This document shows, one piece after another, positions 24,953 through 32,757 of a DNA stretch of 64,000 bases. Every line of letters starts with the position of its first letter. The first letter of the stretch is position 1. A program made the translations under genes and the position numbers. Source of the stretch: Sphingomonas aerophila (GTDB lineage Bacteria; Pseudomonadota; Alphaproteobacteria; Sphingomonadales; Sphingomonadaceae); the NCBI RefSeq assembly GCF_014199305.1, contig NZ_JACIJK010000013.1:1-64000 (forward strand), given 5' to 3'. Under the pieces are notes generated by a model that had not been told where the DNA came from, ran no database searches, and worked only from the letters and a program-made list of their open reading frames with translations.

Positions 24953-26662
24953 TCAATCGTCGTCGGCGCCCTTGCCCTTGTTCTTGCCTTCTTTTCCAAC
25001 GTCCTTGTCCTTTGCCGCCTTGTCAGCGTCGGCCTTGTCCTTGGCGTCCTTCTCGGCGTTCGCCTTGTCCTTGGCTGCCTTGTCAGCGTCGACCTTGTCC
25101 TTGGCTGCCTTGTCAGCGTCAGCCTTGTCCTTGGCGTCCTTCTCGGCGTTCGCCTTGTCCTTGGCTGCCTTGTCAGCGTCGGCCTTGTCCTTGGCTGCCT
25201 TGTCAGCGTCAGCCTTGTCCTTGGCTGCCTTGTCAGCGTCGGCCTTGTCCTTGGCGTCCTTCTCGGCGTTCGGCTTGTCCTTGGCCGCCTTGTCAGCGTC
25301 AGCCTTGTCCTTGGCGTCCTTCTCGGCGTTCGGTTTATCCGGGCCCGCACTAGGCTTGTTGTCGTTGCCCTTGCCGTTATCCTTATCGGCCGGGCTGTCC
25401 TTGCCCGAACCCGCATCCGGCTTGGGGTCGTTGCCATTGTCCTTGCCAGTCGGGGCTTCCGCAGCGGCCTTGTCCGTTGCGGCCTTGTCAACCGCCGCCT
25501 TGTCGCTACCCGCGTCGCCGGTTGGTGCGGGCGAGGGGGACACGTCTCCCGCCGGGGCCGGTGACGTCGCGGGCTGCGTGGCTGGATTTGGAGTGACCGG
25601 CGTCTCAGCAGCCGGCGTCGTCACGGGCGGAGCAGGGACCGCAGGCGTCTCGACTACGGGGGCCGGGGCCGCGGGCGCGGTTGTTGCCGGCCCCCCCGCA
25701 CTCGGCGCCGGCGAGGTCGGAGTCGATGGCACCGTCCCTCCCGCAGCCGGCGCAGGCACTGCCGTGGACGGCTTTGCTGCGGCGGCCAGTTCCACACGAT
25801 CCACAGTAGTGGCGACCGCAGTTACCGCCGAAGCCAGCGTCCCGCTGACCAGCCCACCGGTCACCGAGCCGAGATCGGTCGGCTTGGACGAGATTATCTC
25901 GACAATCACCGGCAGCGAGTTGTCGATCGAGTCGTGGCCAACCATCACCGCGCCGCCGACATCGGCGGGCGATTGCACCGCCACGACCTTGTTCTCGGTT
26001 ACAGCCGCCTGGGGCGTTTGCGCAGGCGCGGATGAAGTCGGCGCAGGCGCGGGTGCTGGCGCGCTCGACGCAGGGCGCGCGGGCGAGTCGATGGTCCGGT
26101 TGAAGTCGCCTTGCACGCGCAGGCGGTACATGTCGCTTGCTGCGATGCTCGCCACCGCGCCCGGCCGAATCAGGTCGCGCGCCCCGCCATCCAGCGTCGC
26201 CACTTCCACGGCGCCCTCGACCACCTGGAGCGAACTGCTGCTGGCATCGACAGTGACGGAGAAGGTCGTGCCTTTCACGACCGCGGCCAGGTACGGGGTG
26301 TTGACGCCGAAGTGCGGCACGCCAAGCTTCTCGATCTTGTAGACCGCGTTGCCGATGGTCTGGATCAGCTTGGTCAGGCCGCTCGCCTGCGCCGCCTCGG
26401 GCACAGACACGCGGCTGTTGGGCGCCACCGTCACGAAGTCGCGATCATGCACCAGCACCGCGCGGCCGCCGCCGGCCGTCTGCACCACGTCGCCCTCGGC
26501 CAGTGTCGCGCCGCGCGTCGCCAGGCGCGAAACGCCCCCGCGCTGGATCGTCACCGCGCCCGCCGCTTCCGACACGCGCCACGTAAGTGCTTGAGCCATT
26601 GCGGTACCACTTGTGGATACCAGCATTGCCATGGCCAGAGCACCGGTAATCGTCTTGCGCAT
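24953..26662 (-). CDS. FecR-domain periplasmic protein with lysine-rich repeat tail
   Basis: About 569 residues. A signal peptide (ends AMAQA) precedes a FecR domain at roughly residues 30-180 (GAVTIQRGG, LAEGDVVQTAGGGRAVLVHDRDFVTVAPNSRVSV, NTPYLAAVVKGTTFSVTVD, LQVVEGAVEVAT). Then comes a long Ala/Pro/Thr-rich linker, and finally a Lys/Asp/Ala-rich tail of eleven 10-residue units (DKADADKAAK or DKANAEKDAK) ending in KGKGADDD. The tail should be a charged, extended helix, perhaps binding peptidoglycan or anionic glycans, as TolA-like helices span the periplasm. ATG at 26662 chosen; 26671 is possible. It is followed by CHASE2-EAL and is divergent from the TpsB gene. Confidence 0.82.
   Translation of the reverse strand: MRKTITGALAMAMLVSTSGTAMAQALTWRVSEAAGAVTIQRGGVSRLATRGATLAEGDVVQTAGGGRAVLVHDRDFVTVAPNSRVSVPEAAQASGLTKLIQTIGNAVYKIEKLGVPHFGVNTPYLAAVVKGTTFSVTVDASSSSLQVVEGAVEVATLDGGARDLIRPGAVASIAASDMYRLRVQGDFNRTIDSPARPASSAPAPAPAPTSSAPAQTPQAAVTENKVVAVQSPADVGGAVMVGHDSIDNSLPVIVEIISSKPTDLGSVTGGLVSGTLASAVTAVATTVDRVELAAAAKPSTAVPAPAAGGTVPSTPTSPAPSAGGPATTAPAAPAPVVETPAVPAPPVTTPAAETPVTPNPATQPATSPAPAGDVSPSPAPTGDAGSDKAAVDKAATDKAAAEAPTGKDNGNDPKPDAGSGKDSPADKDNGKGNDNKPSAGPDKPNAEKDAKDKADADKAAKDKPNAEKDAKDKADADKAAKDKADADKAAKDKADADKAAKDKANAEKDAKDKADADKAAKDKVDADKAAKDKANAEKDAKDKADADKAAKDKDVGKEGKNKGKGADDD
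25010..25339 (-). repeat. Eleven tandem 30-bp repeats in the fecR-domain gene
   Basis: Eleven in-frame 30-base units encode two alternating 10-residue variants, DKADADKAAK (seven copies counting one DKVDADKAAK) and DK[AP]NAEKDAK (four copies). Unit order on the coding strand is irregular, consistent with past duplication by slippage or recombination. Copy number is likely to vary between strains, and assembly could collapse it. Confidence 0.85.
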
Positions 26663-26807
26663 CAGCGGCATCCTTGTTTCAAGCGCCCGGTCTAGAAAAC
26701 AAAGATGCCGTTTCGATGAGTCGATGTGCTTAACGGCGCCCTAAGCTTCAGTGATTGTTAGGGTCTTGCCCGTACCGCCCGATGCATAAGGCAGTAAGGG
26801 TTTTTCC

Positions 26808-28454
26808 GTGATCAAGCGAAACAGCATCGCCGCGCTGGCAGCATTGGCGGCCACCGTTCCGGCGGCCCAGGCGCAGACGACCCTTGATCGCGTCGATCCA
26901 AGCAAGGTCGCGGCCCAAGCACCACGCGACGCGGAGCACCCGGCCGAAGCTTCTGCCCCCACGACCGTTTCCCCAGCGGACACCAGCGCCAGCCGAAGCG
27001 CGCCCATTACCGTCGGCGCCATCACGATCGCCGGGTTGCAGGTTCTTCGCCCATCCGACTTCGCCGACATTTTCGAAATCTATGTCGGTCGTACCCTGTC
27101 ACCGCCGGCCCTCGCCGGATTGGCCGATGCTCTGGCCCAGCGCGCTCGGGAGAAGGGCTTTGTTCTCGCCAGCGCGTCCATCCCCGCCCAGCCATTGACG
27201 TCCGGCATCCTGCGGGTCGATCTGGATGAAGGCAATATCGACGCGGTTCGCACCCGGGGTGGCAACAACCGTGCCGTGATCGCGGCGTTGCAGCCACTGG
27301 TCGGCCACGGCCCGGTTCGCCAGGCGGAACTGGAAAGGCGGCTGCTGATCGCCGGCGACATCGACGGGCTCTGGTTGCGCCGTTCGCGCGTGCTGAGGGA
27401 AGGGACTCGCACAGTACTGGAGGTAGACATCCTGCCGGACCCGTTCTCTGCAAGCGTCGGCATCGACAATTCCGGATCGCGACTGATCGGCCCGCTTCAG
27501 GCCGACCTGACGGTGCGGGCAAGCCAGTTGCTGGCCGATGACGACATCCTGTCGATCACCGAACTCGTAACCCCGTTCGAGCCGAGCGAGTTCGGTTATC
27601 TGCGCGCCCGCTACGGCAAGCGGATATCCAGCGACGGCACGGAAATCGCGGTCAGCGCCTCCTACGCCCGCACCCATCCGGGTTCGTATCTGCTCGACCG
27701 CGACATCGACGGTACCAGCTGGACGGCTCGCCTTGACCTGTTGCACCCCCTGCTCCGCCGCCGGCAGGCCAGCCTGTGGGTGTCGGGCAACATCGGCATC
27801 CGAACGGTGCGGCAGGACCGGCAGGAGGTGCTGGCGCGCCGCGACCGGCTCACCGTCGCGCGGGTCGGGCTGAACGGCTTTGCCGATTGGGCCGGCGGCC
27901 GCCTGCGCTCCTCCGCGACGCTCAGCCAGGGACTCGACCTGTTCGACGCGACCCGGGCGGGCGATCCGCTTGCCTCCCGCCGCGATGCGGACGGCACCTT
28001 CACCACAGTGACGTTCAGCGCGGACTGGACCCGCCCCATCGTCGGCCGGCTGTCGGGGCAGCTTGCCGTCGCGAGCCAGGTCGCGTTCCAGCCGCTGCTC
28101 GTGTCCGAGGAGGTTGGCCTGGGCGGCAGCGAGTTCCTCCGCGCCTATGACTATAGCGAGCGCAGCGGCGACCAAGGCACCATGATCTCTGGCGAACTGC
28201 GTTGGTCGGTGCCGGGCAATATCGGCTTTGCCCGCAAGCCGATCCTGTATGGCTTTGTCGACACTGGCAGCGTCAGCAACCTGCGCGACGGCTTCGGCGG
28301 CGGAACGCTGGTGTCCGTCGGCGGCGGCGTCCGGTCACGCCTGGGCGAGATTCTCGACGCCGACATCGGCGTGGCGGTGCCGCTGTCGGGCGAACGCTAT
28401 GACAGCGGCAATGCGGACCCGGTCGTCAATTTCCGGCTGACCCGGCGCTTCTAG
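26808..28454 (+). CDS. Two-partner secretion transporter (TpsB; ShlB/FhaC family)
   Basis: Outer-membrane protein of about 548 residues. Signal peptide to about residue 22, a linker, then a POTRA domain at about 67-150 (ITVGAITIAGLQVLRPSDF, AREKGFVLASASIPAQ, LRVDLDEGNIDAVRTRG), a second POTRA-like region, and a beta-barrel with SVGIDNSGSRLIGP and the conserved LGGSEFLRAYDYSE block. It ends in a phenylalanine, usual for barrel proteins. It starts with GTG at 26808 behind TAAGGG. No TpsA exoprotein gene is in the window, so its cargo is unknown. Sphingomonads often keep FecR and CHASE2 genes next to such transporters, as here. Confidence 0.9.
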   Translation: MIKRNSIAALAALAATVPAAQAQTTLDRVDPSKVAAQAPRDAEHPAEASAPTTVSPADTSASRSAPITVGAITIAGLQVLRPSDFADIFEIYVGRTLSPPALAGLADALAQRAREKGFVLASASIPAQPLTSGILRVDLDEGNIDAVRTRGGNNRAVIAALQPLVGHGPVRQAELERRLLIAGDIDGLWLRRSRVLREGTRTVLEVDILPDPFSASVGIDNSGSRLIGPLQADLTVRASQLLADDDILSITELVTPFEPSEFGYLRARYGKRISSDGTEIAVSASYARTHPGSYLLDRDIDGTSWTARLDLLHPLLRRRQASLWVSGNIGIRTVRQDRQEVLARRDRLTVARVGLNGFADWAGGRLRSSATLSQGLDLFDATRAGDPLASRRDADGTFTTVTFSADWTRPIVGRLSGQLAVASQVAFQPLLVSEEVGLGGSEFLRAYDYSERSGDQGTMISGELRWSVPGNIGFARKPILYGFVDTGSVSNLRDGFGGGTLVSVGGGVRSRLGEILDADIGVAVPLSGERYDSGNADPVVNFRLTRRF

Positions 28455-29373
28455 CGGCAGGCGCGGCACCGCGCCTGCTCCCCGAATCAAGCCATCCGCC
28501 ATCGGCCAGCCAGTCGCCCAGCCGGTCCGGCCAATGTGCCACCGACAGCAAGGTGGAGGTTTCGCCAAGGTTGAAGGCGTGGTCGGCGTGCGAATACATA
28601 TGCAGTTCGGCTGGCACCTTGGCTCCGCGAAGCTGTTCGAACAACGTCACCGTCGGGGTCGCGCAGCAAGCGTCCAGCGATCCTGCCGTCAGGAACGCGG
28701 GTGGCGCCCCTGCCACCGCCTTTGCCGGCAATCCCAGCGGGCCGGGGAACACCAGGATCTGAAAGTCGGGCCGCGCATCGACCCTGTCGAGCGCATCGCC
28801 GGTCCGTGACGCCGCTGGCGGGGGATTGTCCGCCACCAGCGTCACCAGTTCGCCCCCGGCCGAATAGCCCATTACCCCGATCCGGTGGGGGTCGACGCCG
28901 TACTCGGCCGCATGGGCGCGGACCCAGCGGATCGCGCGACGCAGATCACTCGCCGCGTCATTCTCGATCGAATAGGTCGAGCCTTCCTCACGCGCCAACC
29001 GGTATTTCAGCACAAAGGTGGTCACGCCCAGGCGTGCCAGCGGCTGCGCGGTGGCGATACCTTCGGTGGTCCAGACAAGGAGGCGATGGCCTCCGCCCGG
29101 TACCACGATCACCGCCGCGCCGTTCGCATGGCGCGGGTCGGCGGGGTACACCGTCAGGCTGGGGTCGTGAATGTTCTTGATCCAGTAATCCGCCGCCTGC
29201 TCGGGCTCGGCGCGGCGCCGTTCGGAACCGGGCGCGCCATTCGGCCATAATTTGATCGTCTTGGTCACCACCGCCGGAGCGGGCGCTCGGGAATCGGGAT
29301 GATAGTCCTGGGCGGTCGCGCCCGTGCCGCACAACAGGGCCAGCGCCCCGGCCAGCAAGCCTAACGTCCTCAT
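28426..29373 (-). CDS. Exported alpha/beta hydrolase, probable xylan esterase (BD-FAE/acetyl-xylan-esterase type)
   Basis: About 315 residues. Signal peptide to about residue 22 (GATAQ). The core shows VIVVPGGGHRLLVWTTEG as oxyanion-hole region, GVMGYSAGGELV with the nucleophile serine near residue 167, and SHADHAFNLG with the catalytic histidine. This matches the bacterial esterases assigned to acetyl-xylan or feruloyl esterase groups. It is adjacent to the GH10 xylanase and divergent from it, so a role in deacylating xylan is likely. Its 3' end overlaps the convergent TpsB gene by 29 bases. Confidence 0.82.
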   Translation of the reverse strand: MRTLGLLAGALALLCGTGATAQDYHPDSRAPAPAVVTKTIKLWPNGAPGSERRRAEPEQAADYWIKNIHDPSLTVYPADPRHANGAAVIVVPGGGHRLLVWTTEGIATAQPLARLGVTTFVLKYRLAREEGSTYSIENDAASDLRRAIRWVRAHAAEYGVDPHRIGVMGYSAGGELVTLVADNPPPAASRTGDALDRVDARPDFQILVFPGPLGLPAKAVAGAPPAFLTAGSLDACCATPTVTLFEQLRGAKVPAELHMYSHADHAFNLGETSTLLSVAHWPDRLGDWLADGGWLDSGSRRGAAPAARSAGSAGN

Positions 29374-29462
29374 TTATATCCCCTCCACGCGATTGCGCGG
29401 GCGGATGCTAGCGCTATCACAGCCGGGGCGGCAAGAGCCGCGCCGATACGGGAGAGGCTTTC

Positions 29463-30599
29463 ATGACTAACATGCCGACGCGCCGCGAAGGGATCGCGAT
29501 GCTCGCCGCCGCAGCGCTCGCACCCGCTGCCGCGATCGCCGCCCCGCAGCAGCGCAGCCTCCATGCGATCGCAAAAGGGCGCGGCCTGCGCTTCGGCTCC
29601 GCCGTATCGGCAAACCCGCGTACCGGGTCTTTTCTCAACCCCGATTACGCCCGCCTGTTGCGCGCCGATTGCGGGCTGCTCGTCGCCGAGAACGAGATGA
29701 AGTGGCAGTTCCTGCGCCCAGGCCCGCATCGGTTCAACTTCGCGCCGTTCGATGCCATGATCGGCTGGGGTGATCGCAACGGCATGGCGATGCGGGGCCA
29801 CAACCTCCTCTGGCACCGTCGCAAGTGGATGCCGCGCTGGCTCGAAAGCTACGATTTCGGCCCGCGCCCCGCGACGGAGGCGGCACGACTCCTCACGCAG
29901 CACATCGATACCGTGACGCGACGCTATGGCACCCGCATCCGCAGCTACGACGTCGTGAACGAGGTGGTGACGCCCGAAACCGGCGCGCTGGAGGAAACGG
30001 CCCTGTCACACGCGATGGGCGGCGTTGAACAAACGATCGACCTCGCCTTCCGCACCGCCCGCGCGTCCGCCCCTCATGCCGAGCTCGTGTACAATGACTA
30101 TATGAGCTGGGAAGCGGATAACGCCTCCCACCGCGCGGGTGTGCTGCGCCTGCTGGAAGGCTTTCGCCGCCGCGGGACGCCGGTGGACGCGCTCGGCATC
30201 CAGTCGCACATCGTCGCCCAGGGCCGCGACACGCGCGCGAGCGTGCGGGCGTTGGATGGTGAGTGGCGCCGGTTCCTGGAGGAGGTGACCGGCATGGGGT
30301 ATCGCCTGCTCATCACCGAACTCGACGTGCGCGACAACAATCTACCCGCCGATGTGCCGGAACGGGACCGGGCGGTTGCCGACTACACGCGCGGCTACCT
30401 AGACGTGACGCTGTCCTTTCCGCAGCTGCGCGACGTCCTCGCCTGGGGGATGACCGACCGGTTCAGCTGGATCGAAGGGTTCGAACCGCGTCCCGACCAC
30501 GCGCGGGGTCGCCCCTGCCCCTATGACGCGGCGTTCAAGCCCAAGCCGATGCGCGAGGCCATCGCCGCCGCGCTCGCCGCGGCACCCGCCCGCACGTGA
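29463..30599 (+). CDS. GH10 endo-beta-1,4-xylanase, Tat-exported
   Basis: About 378 residues. Cleaves the beta-1,4-xylan backbone by a retaining mechanism. The N-terminus MTNMPTRREGIAMLAAAALAP carries a twin-arginine motif (TRREGIA) and a hydrophobic run, so Tat export is likely. GH10 blocks are clear: NEMKWQFLRP, HNLLWH, YDVVNEVV with acid/base Glu167, and LLITELDVRD with nucleophile Glu286, ending with WGMTDRFSWIEGF. Length is normal for a single-domain GH10, with no binding module. The ATG has a GGAGAGG ribosome site. First of three genes on this strand leading to CE15. Confidence 0.95.
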   Translation: MTNMPTRREGIAMLAAAALAPAAAIAAPQQRSLHAIAKGRGLRFGSAVSANPRTGSFLNPDYARLLRADCGLLVAENEMKWQFLRPGPHRFNFAPFDAMIGWGDRNGMAMRGHNLLWHRRKWMPRWLESYDFGPRPATEAARLLTQHIDTVTRRYGTRIRSYDVVNEVVTPETGALEETALSHAMGGVEQTIDLAFRTARASAPHAELVYNDYMSWEADNASHRAGVLRLLEGFRRRGTPVDALGIQSHIVAQGRDTRASVRALDGEWRRFLEEVTGMGYRLLITELDVRDNNLPADVPERDRAVADYTRGYLDVTLSFPQLRDVLAWGMTDRFSWIEGFEPRPDHARGRPCPYDAAFKPKPMREAIAAALAAAPART

Positions 30600-30671
30600 A
30601 GAGACACGCTTGACCGGGATCGGCCGGTCCGGCCACAATCGAGGAACAACATAAGAAACAGGAGAGGATCT

Positions 30672-31277
30672 ATGACCCGTCGCCCGCCCGTGCTTGCGCT
30701 TGCCGGCCTTACGCTTTCGCTGTCGGTTCTTTCCGCGCCCGCGCTGGCGCAAACCGCTGCGGCCCCGGCCAAGGCGGCCGAACCCAGCATCCTTGATCGC
30801 GCGGTAAACCAGCCAGGCACCAACTGGAGCTTCTACGGCCCCAACAAGGCCAAGGCGGTAAAGGTCGAAGGCGTGCCGGGCAACGAGGCGGTTCAGGTGA
30901 CGATCGATCGCGCGGGTGCGCATCCTTATGACACCGGCGCGGTGTCCCCAATTCAAAAGCCGATCGCGGCGGGCGATACGGTACTGGTCGCCGTGTATAT
31001 GCGCGCGCCTCAGTTGAAGGCCGGCGAAACGACGCCCATTCCCTTTTTCGGCGCGACGGAAGGCGACGCCCCCTACACCACCATTGCGGGCAGCAACGCC
31101 GATGTCGGCCCCGACTGGAAACTGTACCGGGCCGCAGCCAAGAGCCCCAAGGGCTTTACGGCCGGGAAGGCGCGCGCGACGGTGCACCTGGCCGCCGCGA
31201 AGCACGTTGTGGAACTCGGCCCCATCTTCGTGCTGGACTACAAGAATGACGCGGACCCGGCGGCATTGCTGAAGTGA
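30672..31277 (+). CDS. Small secreted protein, possible carbohydrate-binding beta-sandwich
   Basis: About 201 residues with a signal peptide (to about 27, ALAQ). The mature part, NWSFYGPNKAKAVKVEGVPGNEAVQVTIDRAGAHPYDTGAVSPIQKPI then VLVAVYMRAPQL and GPIFVLDYK, has the rhythm of CBM4/9/22-like jelly-roll modules: aromatic residues, an early ligand strand and GPIFV at the end. The sequence is too diverged for me to assign a family. It lies between the GH10 gene and CE15, and its stop overlaps the CE15 start (TGATG), so a role in binding xylan or its fragments is reasonable. Confidence 0.65.
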   Translation: MTRRPPVLALAGLTLSLSVLSAPALAQTAAAPAKAAEPSILDRAVNQPGTNWSFYGPNKAKAVKVEGVPGNEAVQVTIDRAGAHPYDTGAVSPIQKPIAAGDTVLVAVYMRAPQLKAGETTPIPFFGATEGDAPYTTIAGSNADVGPDWKLYRAAAKSPKGFTAGKARATVHLAAAKHVVELGPIFVLDYKNDADPAALLK

Positions 31278-32755
31278 TGCGACGAACACTGCCGGCGCTG
31301 GCCGCCGTCCTGCTCGCCACGGCCGCGCTCGCCCAAACGGCGGTCACTGCCGACCAGGATCGCGAGCAGATGATGGGGCAGCTCGGCATCACGGCGCTGG
31401 TGCCGGGCGTCAGCGGAGAGCCGGGCCGGCCCAACTCGGCGAACGAGGATGAGGGGCGGGCGACGCCCTACCCCCACCTGCCGGATCCGCTGCGCTTCGC
31501 GGATGGCCGCCCCGTCACCGCGAAGAGCTGGCCGCGCCGTCGTGTGGAGCTGGCCGAGGTGCTGGCGCGCGAGGTTTATGGGCGGGTTCCGGCGAACGTG
31601 CCGGGCGTGGACTGGCAGGTGACCGCAACCGATCGGGAAGTCATCGGCTTCGGCCAGCCGGTGATCGCCCGCCGTGTGATCGGTACAGTGGACAATCGCG
31701 CGGCGCCGCAGATCGCGGTTCGGCTGCGCATGACCGTGGTACTGCCCGCCAATGCGAAGGGCCCCGTGCCGGTGTTGATGATGTTCGGCCGCGCCGACTT
31801 CCCCGCACCGTCGCAGCCTGATCCCGACGAGATTGACCGGATCAACACGGCCATGCGCGCCCTGCTCGTCCGCCAGGATCCTCCACTCGCTGCCGTGTTC
31901 GACCGGCACCAGGCCTTCCCGCTCGCGTCCGCCGCCCCCTTTCGCTTTCCGGGGCCCGGTGAGCCGCCGCCGATCGAACAGTTGATCGCGGCCGGCTGGG
32001 GCTACGCGATGATCGATCCGCTGAGCGCGCAGGAGGATGACGGATCGGGGCTGCGACGCGGGATCATTGGGCTCACCAATCGTGGCCGGCCCCGCGCTCC
32101 TGACGATTGGGGCGCGCTTCGGGCCTGGGCCTGGGCGGCCGGTCGCGGGCTCGACTGGTTGGCCCGCGACCCGAACGTCGACGCGAAGCGGATCGGGATC
32201 GAGGGCGTGTCCCGCTATGGAAAGGCGGCGCTGGTCGCGCTGGCATTCGATCCGCGTTTCGCGACCGGGCTGATCGGCTCGTCGGGCAAGGGTGGCGCCA
32301 CGCCGCTGCGCCGCAACTTCGGCGAGAGTGTCGGCAACCTCGCCACCGGTGAGTACCACTGGATGGCCGGCAATTTCCTGAAATACGATACCAAGGGCGT
32401 GTCGCGGCCCGGGCTCGACGCGGCCGACCTGCCGGTCGACAGCAACGCCCTGATCGCGCTGGTGGCGCCCCGGCCGGTTTTCATCAGCTATGGCGTGCCG
32501 GAGGCGGGCGACGCCAAGTGGCTCGACCAGCGTGGCAGCTGGATGGCGACGCTCGATGCCGCGCGCGTGTACCGCCTGCTTGGCGCGGCTGGACCCGACA
32601 CGGGCGACGCGCTCACCACGCCGATGCCGGCCGTCAACGAGGATCGGCTGGACGGCGCACTGGCGTGGCGCCAGCACGACGGCGGCCACACCGACGCGCC
32701 GAACATGCGCCACTTCCTGCGCTGGGCGGGCCGCTTCGTGACCGGCCCGCGCTGA
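31277..32755 (+). CDS. CE15 glucuronoyl esterase
   Basis: About 492 residues with a signal peptide (to about 20). It hydrolyses ester links between 4-O-methylglucuronic acid side chains of xylan and lignin alcohols. The nucleophile is Ser312 in IEGVSRYGKAAL, the CE15 signature (G-x-S-R-x-G-K), followed by SGKGGATPLRRNFGES and a C-terminal catalytic histidine near 471 in DGGHTDAPN. The acid residue is not assigned. Length is usual for bacterial CE15. The ATG at 31277 shares bases with the stop of the preceding gene; an upstream GTG at 31274 would add one residue. Confidence 0.9.
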   Translation: MRRTLPALAAVLLATAALAQTAVTADQDREQMMGQLGITALVPGVSGEPGRPNSANEDEGRATPYPHLPDPLRFADGRPVTAKSWPRRRVELAEVLAREVYGRVPANVPGVDWQVTATDREVIGFGQPVIARRVIGTVDNRAAPQIAVRLRMTVVLPANAKGPVPVLMMFGRADFPAPSQPDPDEIDRINTAMRALLVRQDPPLAAVFDRHQAFPLASAAPFRFPGPGEPPPIEQLIAAGWGYAMIDPLSAQEDDGSGLRRGIIGLTNRGRPRAPDDWGALRAWAWAAGRGLDWLARDPNVDAKRIGIEGVSRYGKAALVALAFDPRFATGLIGSSGKGGATPLRRNFGESVGNLATGEYHWMAGNFLKYDTKGVSRPGLDAADLPVDSNALIALVAPRPVFISYGVPEAGDAKWLDQRGSWMATLDAARVYRLLGAAGPDTGDALTTPMPAVNEDRLDGALAWRQHDGGHTDAPNMRHFLRWAGRFVTGPR

Positions 32756-32757
32756 CC

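Noticed and set aside
25010..25339. CRISPR-like array of about 30-base repeats
   Set aside because: Units are contiguous without unique spacers, stay in frame and encode a regular peptide, so this is a coding tandem repeat.
24905..26342. Plus-strand frames rich in Leu/Ser/Ala over the repeat region
   Set aside because: They look like membrane proteins only because the antisense of the Lys/Asp/Ala repeats reads as Leu/Ser/Ala; the minus-strand frame has a signal peptide and a FecR domain.
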